Counted from the stretch's first letter, positions 24,910 to 32,655 are shown. The stretch: 52,332 nucleotides of DNA from Bacilli bacterium (GCA_016296285.1 JAEDJP010000001.1:1-52332); one strand, 5' to 3'. Numbers and translations: made by a program. The notes: generated by a model from the letters alone, not told the origin.

Positions 24910-25494
24910 TTAGATCCTGCCTTTCGTCGCCGCGTCGACGAGGTCGAATTTGCCTAGCGTTCTCGCGTATGTGAAGAGCTTTTCCTTATCGATGTTTTTG
25001 GTTTTCGCCTCATCGAGGATGCTCGCGTATTCCTCGTCGAGGAAGCGGTCGCGATAAAGGATGAGGTCAACGATCGTCATCTCGATGTCATAGACGGGGA
25101 CAAGAGGGCCGTGCGGGGAGACCGCGAGGGATTGGCCAAGCAAATAACGGTCGGCGCCTTTCCGAAGGGCGTCCGCCCCTTCGATGCCCGCGGTCATGTA
25201 GTTTCGCGGCAAGGCGACCTCGAGAACCGGCTCGACGTGGAAGCCATGGAGATAGAGGGCGCTGCGAAGACAGAAGACCGCCTTTCGATAACGGAAGTGC
25301 AGGATGAAAAACGGGTCGATGGGGTACCCTTTTTTGATGTAGAGGCCTTTCGCCGCCTTCTGAAAAATGCCGGCTTCCTCCCCTTCGGAAAGATAGGTTT
25401 GGGCAATTCCCATACCCTTGGCCTCGGCCACTGAGACATACCCGTCATTCCAGTCCGCTAGGTCGAGCAATTTTTCAATGGATTTCTTTTTCAC
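24910..25494 (-). CDS. Orphan AbiEi-like antitoxin
   Basis: A 194-residue protein resembling AbiEi antitoxins of type IV toxin-antitoxin systems: an N-terminal winged helix (about 1-55, with DGYVSVAEAKGMGIAQTYLS and KAAKGLYIKKG) and a C-terminal domain with CLRSALYLHGF and IEMTIVDLILYRDRF. The start is a GTG at 25494, six bases after a TATTAT -10-like sequence and with no ribosome binding site, so the mRNA may be leaderless. No AbiEii nucleotidyltransferase toxin is adjacent: upstream is divergent rplM and downstream is convergent GH78. It may act as a stand-alone repressor. Confidence 0.75.
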   Translation of the reverse strand: MKKKSIEKLLDLADWNDGYVSVAEAKGMGIAQTYLSEGEEAGIFQKAAKGLYIKKGYPIDPFFILHFRYRKAVFCLRSALYLHGFHVEPVLEVALPRNYMTAGIEGADALRKGADRYLLGQSLAVSPHGPLVPVYDIEMTIVDLILYRDRFLDEEYASILDEAKTKNIDKEKLFTYARTLGKFDLVDAATKGRI

Positions 25495-25505
25495 GCAACA
25501 ATAAT

Positions 25506-25519
25506 AACAAAACGTTGTT
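25506..25519. promoter_or_regulatory. Inverted repeat in the AbiEi promoter
   Basis: AACAA-AACG-TTGTT, a 5-bp inverted repeat immediately upstream of the TATTAT element of the AbiEi-like gene. AbiEi antitoxins repress their own promoters through inverted repeats (established for AbiE), so this is a reasonable autoregulatory operator candidate. Confidence 0.4.
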
Positions 25520-25548
25520 TCAATGAAAACAAAAGAAGGAAAAATGCT

Positions 25549-25577
25549 TTGACAACGTAAGTTCCTCTTTCCATAAT
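25549..25577 (+). promoter_or_regulatory. Sigma-70 promoter of rplM-rpsI
   Basis: TTGACA (25549-25554) and CATAAT (25572-25577) with a 17-base spacer. The predicted start near 25584 gives a leader of about 48 bases that contains a small GTTTC/GAAAC hairpin (25587-25601), possibly the L13 autoregulatory leader. Confidence 0.8.
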
Positions 25578-25632
25578 ACCCCCGGCGTTTCCAAAAGAAA
25601 CACGTCAAAAATCGAAAAGAAAGGACAATCCT

Positions 25633-26076
25633 ATGCAGCGTCAAACCACGTTGGCCACCAACGAAAATGCCGTCCACAATTGGTACGTCGTTGATGCCAC
25701 CAACATCCCCCTTGGCCGCCTTGCTTCCAAGATCGCGGTCATCCTCATGGGCAAAGACAAGCCCACCTACACCCCGAACATCGATTGCGGTGACAATGTC
25801 GTCGTCATCAATGCCTCGAAGGTGAAGCTCACCGGCAACCACCCCGAGACCAAGAAGAACTACTACAACGTCTCTGGCTACAACGGTGGCCTCCGCACCC
25901 GTTCCTCCGGCGTCATGCTCAACGAATTCCCCGTCGAGATGATCGAGCGTGCCGTTTGGGGCATGCTTCCCAAGGGACGTCTCGGCCGCAAGATCGCGAG
26001 CAAGCTCCACGTCTATAGCGGCGCCGAGCACGAACAGGCGGCCCAGAAGCCGGTCGTCCTCGATCTCAGCAAATAA
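25633..26076 (+). CDS. rplM: 50S ribosomal protein L13
   Basis: Large-subunit protein needed early in 50S assembly. The 147 residues include the family blocks NWYVVDATNIPLGRLAS, GKDKPTYTPNIDCGD, KVKLTGNHPETKKNYYNVSG and RAVWGMLPKGRLGR. AAAGGA precedes the ATG. It heads the usual rplM-rpsI pair from its own strong promoter. Confidence 0.98.
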   Translation: MQRQTTLATNENAVHNWYVVDATNIPLGRLASKIAVILMGKDKPTYTPNIDCGDNVVVINASKVKLTGNHPETKKNYYNVSGYNGGLRTRSSGVMLNEFPVEMIERAVWGMLPKGRLGRKIASKLHVYSGAEHEQAAQKPVVLDLSK

Positions 26077-26090
26077 GGAGTAAATGATTC

Positions 26091-26480
26091 ATGGCTAACG
26101 AAAAATACTACGGCACCGGCCGTCGCAAATCCTCCGTCGCCCGCGTCTACGTCCAAGCTGGCAGCGGCAAGATCACCGTCAATGGCCGCGACGTCAAGGA
26201 ATACTTCCCGTACGAGACCTTGATCCTCGACCTCAAGCAGCCTCTCGCCCTCATCGCGGGTGAAGACAAGTATGACGTCATCGCCTTTGCCCAAGGCGGT
26301 GGATTCACCGGCCAGGCCGAAGCGATTCGCCTTGGCATCGCTCGCGCGCTTCTCGAAGCCCACGAAGATCGCAGCACCCTCAAGAAGGCTGGCATGCTCA
26401 CCCGCAATGCCCGCTCCAAAGAGCGTAAGAAATACGGTCTCAAGGCCGCTCGTCGCGCTCCGCAGTTCTCCAAGCGTTAA
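26091..26480 (+). CDS. rpsI: 30S ribosomal protein S9
   Basis: Small-subunit protein whose C-terminal tail reaches the P-site tRNA. The 129 residues begin YYGTGRRKSSVARVY and end with the diagnostic RRAPQFSKR. AAGGAG lies 9 bases upstream of the ATG, 14 bases after rplM. Confidence 0.98.
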   Translation: MANEKYYGTGRRKSSVARVYVQAGSGKITVNGRDVKEYFPYETLILDLKQPLALIAGEDKYDVIAFAQGGGFTGQAEAIRLGIARALLEAHEDRSTLKKAGMLTRNARSKERKKYGLKAARRAPQFSKR

Positions 26481-26510
26481 TTCGCTTTCCGGAGAAAGCA
26501 ACGCAAAGAA

Positions 26511-26543
26511 AAACTCCCAAGTCGATTGGCTTGGGAGTTTTTG
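26511..26543. terminator. Bidirectional terminator between rpsI and GH78
   Basis: AAACTCCCAAG / CTTGGGAGTTT, an 11-bp stem with an 8-base loop, T-run to the right and A-run (T on the other strand) to the left. It serves rplM-rpsI on plus and the rhamnosidase gene on minus. Confidence 0.9.
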
Positions 26544-26546
26544 CTA

Positions 26547-28700
26547 TCAACGGCTTCGTCTGATTTCGTGATGCCCAGGCTGAAGGGGCGTGGGGCTTTC
26601 GCCGGGCAATTGAAGCATGGCCTTGACTCCATCTGGGACGAGGAATGCATAGACGATTTGGGTATCCTCGATTCGATATCCCGAGACGATCTTCCCAGAA
26701 GGGCTATCGAACTCCGCGCGGATGTCTTTGATCTCTTCATAAGGATGCGGAGCGAGCAAGACCTGGCGATATCCAGGTTCCGCGGCTTTGATGCCGCAGA
26801 GGCTCTCGACGATGAATTCCATGCACGTCCCGAAGAAGGGGTGGTTGAAACTATCCATGCCATAGACGTTCAAGGAACCGTCTTCCTTGATGCTGTTCCA
26901 GTTCTCCCACATGGTCGTCGCCCCGTGGTTGACTTCATAAAGCCAGCCAGGGCACTTTTCGTTCAAAAGGATTTTGCAAGCCGTATCGAAATAGCCATAA
27001 TCCGTCAAAACGTTCAGCAGGTATTTCGTCCCGATGATGCCGGTCACGCATTTGAAGTCGTGGCCGATCGCGCGGTCGTTCAAGGCCTTCGCCAAAGCGG
27101 GCTCCGCTTCTTTTGGAACGAGATGGAAACGCAACGCCAACGCTTCGGCGGTCAGGGTATCTAGGGCAAGGCGGCCGCTTGGGGTAACGTATTCTTGGCG
27201 AATGGCGTTTAGGACCTCAGCACGTCGATTTTCATGTGTTTTAGCCTCTTTTAAAAGACCTTTCTTTTGCGCGGAAATCGACGCAATTCGCAGGCATTCT
27301 GCGTAGAAAACGGTCGCGAGGAAATAGACATCGGTTCTGCCGGAACAAGAGAATTTCTCTTCCTTTTCTTGGTCGAGGGCAAGCCAATCGCCATAATGCT
27401 GGCCTTCCGCGACGACACCGTTTTTCGTGGTACGCTCGACCGCTTCGAGATATTTGGCCATCGCCTCGTAATTCTCGGTGAGGAAGGACTCGTCCCCATA
27501 GGTTTCGTAAAGGGTCCAAGGAATCATGCAGACCGCGTCGCACCAGATGGTCGCGGTATTCTTCCAGCCGAGGATGTCCGGGACGATTTGGGAGACTTCC
27601 CCGGTGTCGGCTTGATCGAAGCGGAGGTCTCTTAGCCATTTGCGATAGAAGGATCGGACGTCGAATTGGAAAGAAGCGGTCTTCAAGAAGATATTCGCAT
27701 CCCCTGTCCAACCCATCCTTTCGTTTCGCTGCGGGCAATCGCTCGGTATGTCCAAGGAATTGTCCTTCTGAGACCAAACGATGTTCTCAATGAGCTTTTG
27801 GAGCTTGGGATGAGACGTCGTTACGACGCCCGTGCGGCGGAAGTCCGTGTGGCGGACGATCGCGTGCACGTTTTCCTTTGGAAGGACGATTCCCTCGATT
27901 CCCATGTAACGGAATCCATGGAACGTGAATTCGGGGACGAGAACCCTTTCTCCCCTGACCACGAAAACGTCCGTGCATTTGGCGCTCCGATAACCTTCGG
28001 AATAAAGCCTGCCTTCGTGTAGGATCTCCGAGAAATGCAAGGTGATGGTGCCTTCGAAGCCGGGCGGAGTGATGATCTCGGGCACGCCCGTGAGGTTTTG
28101 GCCAAAGTCATAGATCGTTTGGCCGCTTGGGGATTGCAGGACGGCTGCGACGGGCAGGCGCTCGATGTCGCGGACCGGCTCGCTCGTCTGCGGGACGAGG
28201 ACGGAAGGATCAAAATCCCTTTTCTCGACATGAAGCGCGGCACGCGGGGAAACGAAATCCTGATATTCCCCATCATAAATGCCGGAGGAACGGATAAAAC
28301 TCTCCCTGGCCTCCCAAGAAAGGTCCGTCGAGATCGTCAAGTTGCCGACAAGGAGTTCCGCGAGGGCGGCGGGTTTATCCCCATAACGGATGTTGTGACC
28401 ATCTTTGGAGAATCCTAAGCCGCTCGAATACCAACCCCCGCTGACGGTAATCGAGATGGTGTTCTCGCCATCCTTGAGCAATGAAGAAACATCGTATTCT
28501 TGGAATTGGAGAACGTGGTTATAGGAAGTCCAGCCGGGAGTCATTCTTGCGTCGCCGACCCTCTTCCCGTTGATTTCCGCGACGTAAAGGCCAAGCGCGG
28601 TGATGTGAAGCGTCCCAGCCTCGGGATTCTTTAGAAAGAAGGTTTTTTCCAAGCAAAACGTGTCGTTGGCTTCTTGAATTCCTAACATCATTCCGTTCAT
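26547..28700 (-). CDS. GH78 alpha-L-rhamnosidase, cytoplasmic
   Basis: Removes terminal alpha-L-rhamnose. The 717-residue protein has the full GH78 layout: N-terminal beta-sandwiches (with LGLYVAEINGKRVGDARMTP and YDFGQNLTGVPEI), an (alpha/alpha)6 barrel and a C-terminal beta domain (KIVSGYRIEDTQIVYAF). The conserved acids are D321, E327 and D334 in DCPQRNERMGWTGD, and the base candidate E599 in MWENW. There is no signal peptide, so it acts on imported oligosaccharides. The ATG at 28700 has AAGGAA upstream; the longer frame from 28739 runs through an operator-like palindrome. It shares a terminator with rpsI and is transcribed towards it. Confidence 0.93.
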   Translation of the reverse strand: MNGMMLGIQEANDTFCLEKTFFLKNPEAGTLHITALGLYVAEINGKRVGDARMTPGWTSYNHVLQFQEYDVSSLLKDGENTISITVSGGWYSSGLGFSKDGHNIRYGDKPAALAELLVGNLTISTDLSWEARESFIRSSGIYDGEYQDFVSPRAALHVEKRDFDPSVLVPQTSEPVRDIERLPVAAVLQSPSGQTIYDFGQNLTGVPEIITPPGFEGTITLHFSEILHEGRLYSEGYRSAKCTDVFVVRGERVLVPEFTFHGFRYMGIEGIVLPKENVHAIVRHTDFRRTGVVTTSHPKLQKLIENIVWSQKDNSLDIPSDCPQRNERMGWTGDANIFLKTASFQFDVRSFYRKWLRDLRFDQADTGEVSQIVPDILGWKNTATIWCDAVCMIPWTLYETYGDESFLTENYEAMAKYLEAVERTTKNGVVAEGQHYGDWLALDQEKEEKFSCSGRTDVYFLATVFYAECLRIASISAQKKGLLKEAKTHENRRAEVLNAIRQEYVTPSGRLALDTLTAEALALRFHLVPKEAEPALAKALNDRAIGHDFKCVTGIIGTKYLLNVLTDYGYFDTACKILLNEKCPGWLYEVNHGATTMWENWNSIKEDGSLNVYGMDSFNHPFFGTCMEFIVESLCGIKAAEPGYRQVLLAPHPYEEIKDIRAEFDSPSGKIVSGYRIEDTQIVYAFLVPDGVKAMLQLPGESPTPLQPGHHEIRRSR

Positions 28701-28723
28701 GGGCGATTCCTTGTGTGGTTTGC

Positions 28724-28738
28724 TGCGCCAAAGGCGCA
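28724..28738. promoter_or_regulatory. Palindrome upstream of the rhamnosidase
   Basis: TGCGCC-AAA-GGCGCA, a perfect 6-bp inverted repeat 24 bases before the GH78 start codon. It could be an operator or a leader hairpin. No regulator gene is next to it. Confidence 0.35.
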
Positions 28739-28905
28739 ACGATAACTGTCCTTATGGTAGCACGAGGCACGGGAAGGGGGTTTTGTTTTCGAAGGAGGTT
28801 TGTTCGCAATGAAAGGCAAAAGAGCCGAAAACTCGGATGAAACGCGGTTTCTCGCAAAGGAAAAACGGACGGATGAGGAACTCGTTTCAAAGACTCAAAA
28901 AAGTC

Positions 28906-28934
28906 TTGCAGGCCATGAGGCTTTCGTCTATATT
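28906..28934 (+). promoter_or_regulatory. Promoter of the tRNA cluster
   Basis: TTGCAG (28906-28911) and TATATT (28929-28934) with a 17-base spacer, start predicted near 28941. A palindrome AAAGCGCTTT (28938-28947) overlaps the likely start point. Confidence 0.72.
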
Positions 28935-28958
28935 ATTAAAGCGCTTTCGGGCGTGTTT

Positions 28959-29035
28959 GGGCCTTTAGCTCAGTTGGTTAGAGCGTGCGCTTGATAAGCG
29001 CAAGGTCGATGGTTCAAGCCCATTAAGGCCCACCA
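28959..29035 (+). tRNA. tRNA-Ile(GAT)
   Basis: 77 bases with a complete cloverleaf: GGGCCTT/AAGGCCC acceptor, GCGC anticodon stem with loop TTGATAA (anticodon GAT), TTCAA T-loop and encoded CCA. Confidence 0.97.
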
Positions 29036-29046
29036 AATTTGGTAGA

Positions 29047-29078
29047 AAGCCCCGAAGACTTCTTTCGGGGCTTATTTG
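29047..29078 (+). terminator. Hairpin between tRNA-Ile and tRNA-Val
   Basis: AAGCCCCGAA / TTCGGGGCTT with a 7-base loop followed by ATTTGTTT. It looks like a terminator although two more tRNA genes follow at once, so it may attenuate the transcript or act in processing. Confidence 0.7.
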
Positions 29079-29084
29079 TTTCTT

Positions 29085-29159
29085 GGGTGTTTAGCTCAGC
29101 GGGAGAGCGCTTCCTTCACACGGAAGAGGTCACTGGTTCGAAACCAGTAACACCCACCA
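29085..29159 (+). tRNA. tRNA-Val(CAC)
   Basis: 75 bases: GGGTGTT/AACACCC acceptor, anticodon loop TTCACAC (anticodon CAC), GGTTCGAAACC T arm and encoded CCA. It reads GUG. Confidence 0.97.
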
Positions 29160-29173
29160 TCATTACCTCGCGT

Positions 29174-29249
29174 GCCGCGATAGCTCAATTGGCAGAGCAA
29201 CTGATTTGTAATCAGTAGGTTGCTGGTTCGATTCCGGTTCGCGGCACCA
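29174..29249 (+). tRNA. tRNA-Thr(TGT)
   Basis: 76 bases: GCCGCGA/TCGCGGC acceptor, anticodon loop TTTGTAA (anticodon TGT), GGTTCGATTCC T arm and encoded CCA. Confidence 0.97.
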
Positions 29250-29263
29250 AACCTTGATTGATT

Positions 29264-29288
29264 CGCGCCTTCTTGGGCGCGTTTTTTT
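29264..29288 (+). terminator. Terminator of the tRNA cluster
   Basis: CGCGCC-T / G-GGCGCG stem with TCTT loop and seven T residues. It lies just before the convergent HxlR-type gene. Confidence 0.9.
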
Positions 29289-29308
29289 GTGACTGAGAAA
29301 ACGGAAAC

Positions 29309-29689
29309 TCACTTCCATTTTCGCCTGTTGGAACGATAGGAAAATCCCCAGTTCATCATCTCGTAAAAACAAGGCTGGAGATCCATTCCCTTTTGAGTCA
29401 ATGAGTAACTTGCATAGCGTTCCCCTTTGGCTTGCTTTTTCTCCACGATCCCGGATTGGATAAGCTCTTTCAAAACGGCATTCAAGGATGCTGGAGTGAT
29501 AGGGTCGCAGAAGCGGAGAACCGAATTAAAATGGGTGTCGCCTAGGCAAAACAAGGAGTAGATGACATGCATCTTCCATTTGCCTTCAAAGAGAGAAAAT
29601 ACAGGAGTTATCGGACTTTTCCCGTATTCATCCGTGATAGGTTCTCCAATTCGGTAGGTAAATTCCTCGTATGACATCCATTTTTCCAT
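29309..29689 (-). CDS. HxlR-family winged-helix regulator
   Basis: A 126-residue DNA-binding protein with the HxlR core: FEGKWKMHVIYSLF (helix 1 region), HFNSVLRFCDPITPASLNAV and LKELIQSGIVEKKQ, then YSLTQKGMDLQPCF in the wing. AGGAG precedes the ATG. It has lower G+C than the core genes and is flanked upstream by a long AT-rich gene-free stretch, which suggests an acquired gene. The family usually responds to reactive electrophiles or redox signals. The target is unknown because no divergent gene is present. Confidence 0.87.
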   Translation of the reverse strand: MEKWMSYEEFTYRIGEPITDEYGKSPITPVFSLFEGKWKMHVIYSLFCLGDTHFNSVLRFCDPITPASLNAVLKELIQSGIVEKKQAKGERYASYSLTQKGMDLQPCFYEMMNWGFSYRSNRRKWK

Positions 29690-30438
29690 GTATATCTCCT
29701 TTCTATCGGAATTTTTCAGACGTTCTATATTTTCTTATATATCAATCTTTGTGAGGCCACTCTCATCAGCGTCTCACAGCTCAGCGTTTGAGCATAGGCA
29801 TGAATCGAGGTGCTACTTCACTGGGTTTCAGATCAGCACGGAAATCTTCCTGCATTGAACGAGTTTCCAAATTTTAGACCTTCAGGAAGCGGACAGGAGA
29901 GGAAGGAATCCTGCCTTTGATCGGTCTTGGCTTGGCTGCCTTCATCTTTTGACGATCTTTTTAGCTCAATGGTTTTCCGAGTTTCCACGCCTTAGATTTC
30001 TCGGCTAAAAGGCGACCTGAAACACTTAATATTATATCGATGATTTCAAAATATAAAAAGTATATTTAATACAATTACTGCTCGGGCTTAATTCCATAGT
30101 AAAAACAAAAAGAAAATAAGATAAATACTTTATAAACTTCGGAGTAAACATTTTCCTATTCAATCGGCTATAATTTGCTTTCCTCGCCAAGTAATAAGAT
30201 ATAAAAAGAATAGTTAAGCATTTTATAACTATAAATAGTATAGCTTTTGATTTTCTTTCTTCTGTTTCTGGTTTCTTGGTTTAGTTCCTTGACCTTTGGG
30301 AAATGGTCCTTTTGAACGATTTCGGATTTCCGTCTTCGAGGGCCGGCTTTTGAACCTCGCCCAAATTTCATTGGAAAAACAATGCTAGAGTTTCCGTTTT
30401 GATCCTTGTGGAGTTTTCTTGTGCGCGTGCGACTTTGG
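29690..30438. other. AT-rich stretch with no recognisable gene
   Basis: About 750 bases between the HxlR gene and rarA. Short frames exist but have no ribosome binding sites or family motifs. The middle part (about 30020-30260) is strongly AT-rich. I see no repeat, tRNA or insertion-sequence ends. It may be decayed sequence. Confidence 0.5.
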
Positions 30439-30444
30439 TATAAT
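30434..30444 (+). promoter_or_regulatory. Extended -10 promoter of rarA
   Basis: TTTGG-TATAAT includes TGG directly before a perfect -10 (30439-30444). The predicted start near 30451 is only about 4 bases before the ATG at 30455, and there is no ribosome binding site, so the transcript is probably leaderless or nearly so. Confidence 0.6.
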
Positions 30445-30454
30445 GCGTGACGAT

Positions 30455-31732
30455 ATGAAACAACCCTTAGCTTTCCGTGTCCGACCCAAGACTTTGGACG
30501 ATGTCGTTGGCCAAACGCATTTGGTTGGTCCTTCTTCCTTTCTTCGGAAATCCGTGGAGGAAAAACTCCCTTTCTCGTTCATCTTTTTCGGCCCTCCTGG
30601 AACGGGGAAAACGACGATCGCCGAGGCCTATGCTTCTTCCCTGGGCGCCCACTTCATCAAGCTTAACGCCGTGACGTGTTCCAAGAAGGATATGGAGGCC
30701 GCCGTCGAAGAGGCGAAACTTTGGAAACCGACCCTCCTTCTCATGGATGAAGTCCACCGTCTTGATAAAGGGAAACAAGACTATCTCTTGCCCTTTGTCG
30801 AGGATGGTACTTTCGTCCTGCTTGGCATGACCACCGCGAATCCCTACATCGCCCTTAGTCCCGCGATCCGAAGCAGGACGAGGCTCCTTGAAGTTAAACC
30901 CCTGACGAAAGAAGAAGTGGTCGAAGGACTGCAACGGGCGATCGATCGCCCGGATGGCCTTGGGGGCAAGGTTGCTTTCGAGAAGGACGCCCTTTTTGCC
31001 ATCGCGAAGCTCTCTGGGGGCGATATGCGTTATTCCCTCAATATCCTTGAGGAGGCCGCGCTCCAATTCGGCGGGAACGGACCCATCACGAAAGAGCAGG
31101 TCTTCGAAATCGAGAAGGTCCCGAATTACGCGATGGACAAAGACGCCGAAGAGCATTACGACTCCGTCTCCGCGTTGCAGAAATCCATCCGGGGATGCGA
31201 CGTGAATGCTGCCCTCTATTATCTTGCGAGGCTTTGCTCCGCCGGGGACCTCGATTCCATCAAACGCCGGTTGCTCGTGACCGCCTACGAAGATATCGGA
31301 CTCGCGAATCCCCAAGCCGTCATGCGGGCGCAGCTCGCCATCCAGGCCGCCGAGCAAGTCGGCTTCCCGGAAGCGGTCATTCCCCTTGGGGACGCCGTGG
31401 TCGATCTTTGCCTTTCGCCCCATTCCCGGACGGGAGACGAATCGATCGGCAAGGCCATGGCCTTCGCGAAGGATGCCCCCTTTTATGTGCAGGATTACCT
31501 CAAGCTCACGCCGGTGAACGTGAAAGAGGAGGACAAATATCCTTATGACCGTCCGGATGTCTGGCCGCGCCTTCAGTATTTGCCGGACGAATACGCGAAC
31601 GAGGAATTCTTCGTGAAAGACGAAACGACCACGTCCACCTATGTCCGCGCCCTCAACGCCCGTTATGAGGAACTCAAAAAAGCCGGACGTTCTTCCGATT
31701 TGAGGGCCCTCAAGAAGCGGAAGAAGGTGTAA
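30455..31732 (+). CDS. rarA: Replication-associated recombination protein A (MgsA/RarA)
   Basis: AAA+ ATPase acting at stalled replication forks. The 425-residue protein starts MKQPLAFRVRPKTLDDVVGQ, exactly as relatives do. It has Walker A GPPGTGKTT (46-54), Walker B LLLMDEVHR, sensor 1 in GMTTANPY, an arginine finger region SRTRLLEV and the C-terminal block DIGLANPQAV. The ATG at 30455 is chosen over 30419 because that longer start adds 12 unrelated residues. Confidence 0.95.
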   Translation: MKQPLAFRVRPKTLDDVVGQTHLVGPSSFLRKSVEEKLPFSFIFFGPPGTGKTTIAEAYASSLGAHFIKLNAVTCSKKDMEAAVEEAKLWKPTLLLMDEVHRLDKGKQDYLLPFVEDGTFVLLGMTTANPYIALSPAIRSRTRLLEVKPLTKEEVVEGLQRAIDRPDGLGGKVAFEKDALFAIAKLSGGDMRYSLNILEEAALQFGGNGPITKEQVFEIEKVPNYAMDKDAEEHYDSVSALQKSIRGCDVNAALYYLARLCSAGDLDSIKRRLLVTAYEDIGLANPQAVMRAQLAIQAAEQVGFPEAVIPLGDAVVDLCLSPHSRTGDESIGKAMAFAKDAPFYVQDYLKLTPVNVKEEDKYPYDRPDVWPRLQYLPDEYANEEFFVKDETTTSTYVRALNARYEELKKAGRSSDLRALKKRKKV

Positions 31733-31754
31733 CCGCTTTCAAAGCCCATTTTCC

Positions 31755-31782
31755 TTGTCAAACCTCCAAACGCGTCTATAGT
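31755..31782 (+). promoter_or_regulatory. Promoter of the 50-residue ORF
   Basis: TTGTCA (31755-31760) and TATAGT (31777-31782) with a 16-base spacer. The leader has a CCCCG-aaaaac-CGGGG hairpin (31789-31804). Confidence 0.65.
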
Positions 31783-31852
31783 AGAGGACCCCGAAAAACC
31801 GGGGAGCGGCAATCGCCGTACCAGTAAAACGCGAAAAGGAGGTAAAGAGGCT

Positions 31853-32005
31853 ATGGTAGAAATGTTTAAGCGCCTATTCACGGGCAAGCGCTCCGTGACC
31901 AAGAAGGAAAAGAAAAACCATCATCCGATCCAGTCGTTCATGGATTCCGTCGCCGAAGGCTATGGAATCAACTTGGTGGACGACATCTCGAGCGGAAACC
32001 TTTGA
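31853..32005 (+). CDS. Small basic protein of 50 residues, unknown
   Basis: A short ORF (MVEMFKRLFTGKR..., ending SSGNL) with a good promoter 70 bases upstream, AGGAGG at 31837-31842 ten bases before the ATG, and a terminator directly after it. A second in-frame ATG is at 31862. The N-terminal half is Lys/Arg-rich (KRSVTKKEKKNHH) and amphipathic; the C-terminal half is acidic. I do not recognise a family. Complete expression signals for so short a frame make it a likely real gene. It lies immediately before tRNA-Leu. Confidence 0.65.
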   Translation: MVEMFKRLFTGKRSVTKKEKKNHHPIQSFMDSVAEGYGINLVDDISSGNL

Positions 32006-32009
32006 GAAA

Positions 32010-32036
32010 CGGGGGCCTAACGGCCCTCGCTTTTCG
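32010..32036 (+). terminator. Terminator after the 50-residue ORF
   Basis: Stem CGGGGGCC / GGCCCTCG (one G-T pair) with TAAC loop, then CTTTTCGTT. It isolates the small gene from tRNA-Leu. Confidence 0.65.
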
Positions 32037-32066
32037 TTGAAACGTCCCTTCGTCGCGGTGTAAACT
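32037..32066 (+). promoter_or_regulatory. Promoter of tRNA-Leu
   Basis: TTGAAA (32037-32042) and TAAACT (32061-32066), spacer 18. The short leader forms a GCGCTT/AAGCGC hairpin just before the tRNA. Confidence 0.6.
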
Positions 32067-32089
32067 AAGGCGCTTTCCAAAAGAAGCGC

Positions 32090-32172
32090 GCGGGCGTGGC
32101 GAAATTGGCAGACGCGTTAGACTTAGGATCTAATGGACTTCCGTGCAGGTTCAAGTCCTGTCGCCCGCACCA
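32090..32172 (+). tRNA. tRNA-Leu(TAG), intact, island attachment gene
   Basis: 83 bases: GCGGGCG/CGCCCGC acceptor, anticodon stem TTAGA/TCTAA with loop CTTAGGA (anticodon TAG), a class II variable arm, a GGTTCAAGTCC T arm and encoded CCA. Its last 53 bases recur at 36425-36477 with one mismatch, and its last 29 recur at 34438-34466, so its 3' end is the integration target of the adjacent island. Confidence 0.97.
32120..32172 (+). repeat. Attachment-type direct repeat 1 (tRNA-Leu 3' half)
   Basis: The 53 bases from the anticodon loop to CCA match 36425-36477 at 52 positions. Tandem integrations at a tRNA 3' end leave exactly this pattern, with the intact tRNA at one end. Confidence 0.85.
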
Positions 32173-32181
32173 TCGTATTTC

Positions 32182-32224
32182 AACGGCCTCCCGCTTCCGG
32201 AAAGGAAGTGCGGAGGCCGTTTTT
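32182..32224 (+). terminator. tRNA-Leu terminator
   Basis: AACGGCCTCC / GGAGGCCGTT outer stem with inner CTTCC/GGAAG, then a T-run. A related hairpin with compensating changes follows repeat 2. Confidence 0.85.
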
Positions 32225-32655
32225 CTTCTTCGCCAAGGTGAAATAGGGGTCCGAATTCTAGGCCTTATTAGACGGAATGCGCGCAGTGATGGAAGAATAT
32301 CCATGCGGATGCACGCTAAAATTTGTAGGAAGTAAGTTTGATAACCTTCCGAATCTTGTCGAGTTCGGGAGGTAGAGCAATTGCTTCAAATGAGGCATTT
32401 TAGACTCCTAGAAAGTTGATGATTAACTTTAGTTAACCTCTTCTTTCTTCGCTATGCATGTCTCCCTGATGTGACATCGCTTCTCACCCCTTTTTTCCAA
32501 AATTTTCCTTTTCGGTTTGAATGCATTGCCAAGCTACAAAAAAGGATAAAGAAAGTGTCATAATGGCCCAATTTTTCCAAAAAGTGCGAAAAAATTCGGC
32601 AAAAGGTAACCCCATTAGTCGACCATTTGCGCGTTGGATTTATCGCCCTACGGTT
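32225..32655. other. Gene-free left part of island unit 1
   Basis: About 430 bases with AT-rich segments. I see no ORF with family motifs, no integrase remnant and no further repeats. The minus-strand ATPase gene ends at its right border with no clear terminator hairpin. Confidence 0.5.

Noticed and set aside
28809..28994. A small ORF with AAGGAGG ten bases upstream of its ATG
   Set aside because: It covers the tRNA promoter and runs 36 bases into tRNA-Ile. The promoter and tRNA signals are much stronger evidence, and the protein has no recognisable features.
30168..30371. A 67-codon minus-strand ORF in the AT-rich region
   Set aside because: There is no ribosome binding site and no motif, and the composition matches the surrounding non-coding sequence.
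31783..31852. A riboswitch in the leader of the 50-residue ORF
   Set aside because: It has only short hairpins (CCCCG/CGGGG and CGGC/GCCG) and none of the conserved cores of known riboswitch classes that I can recognise.
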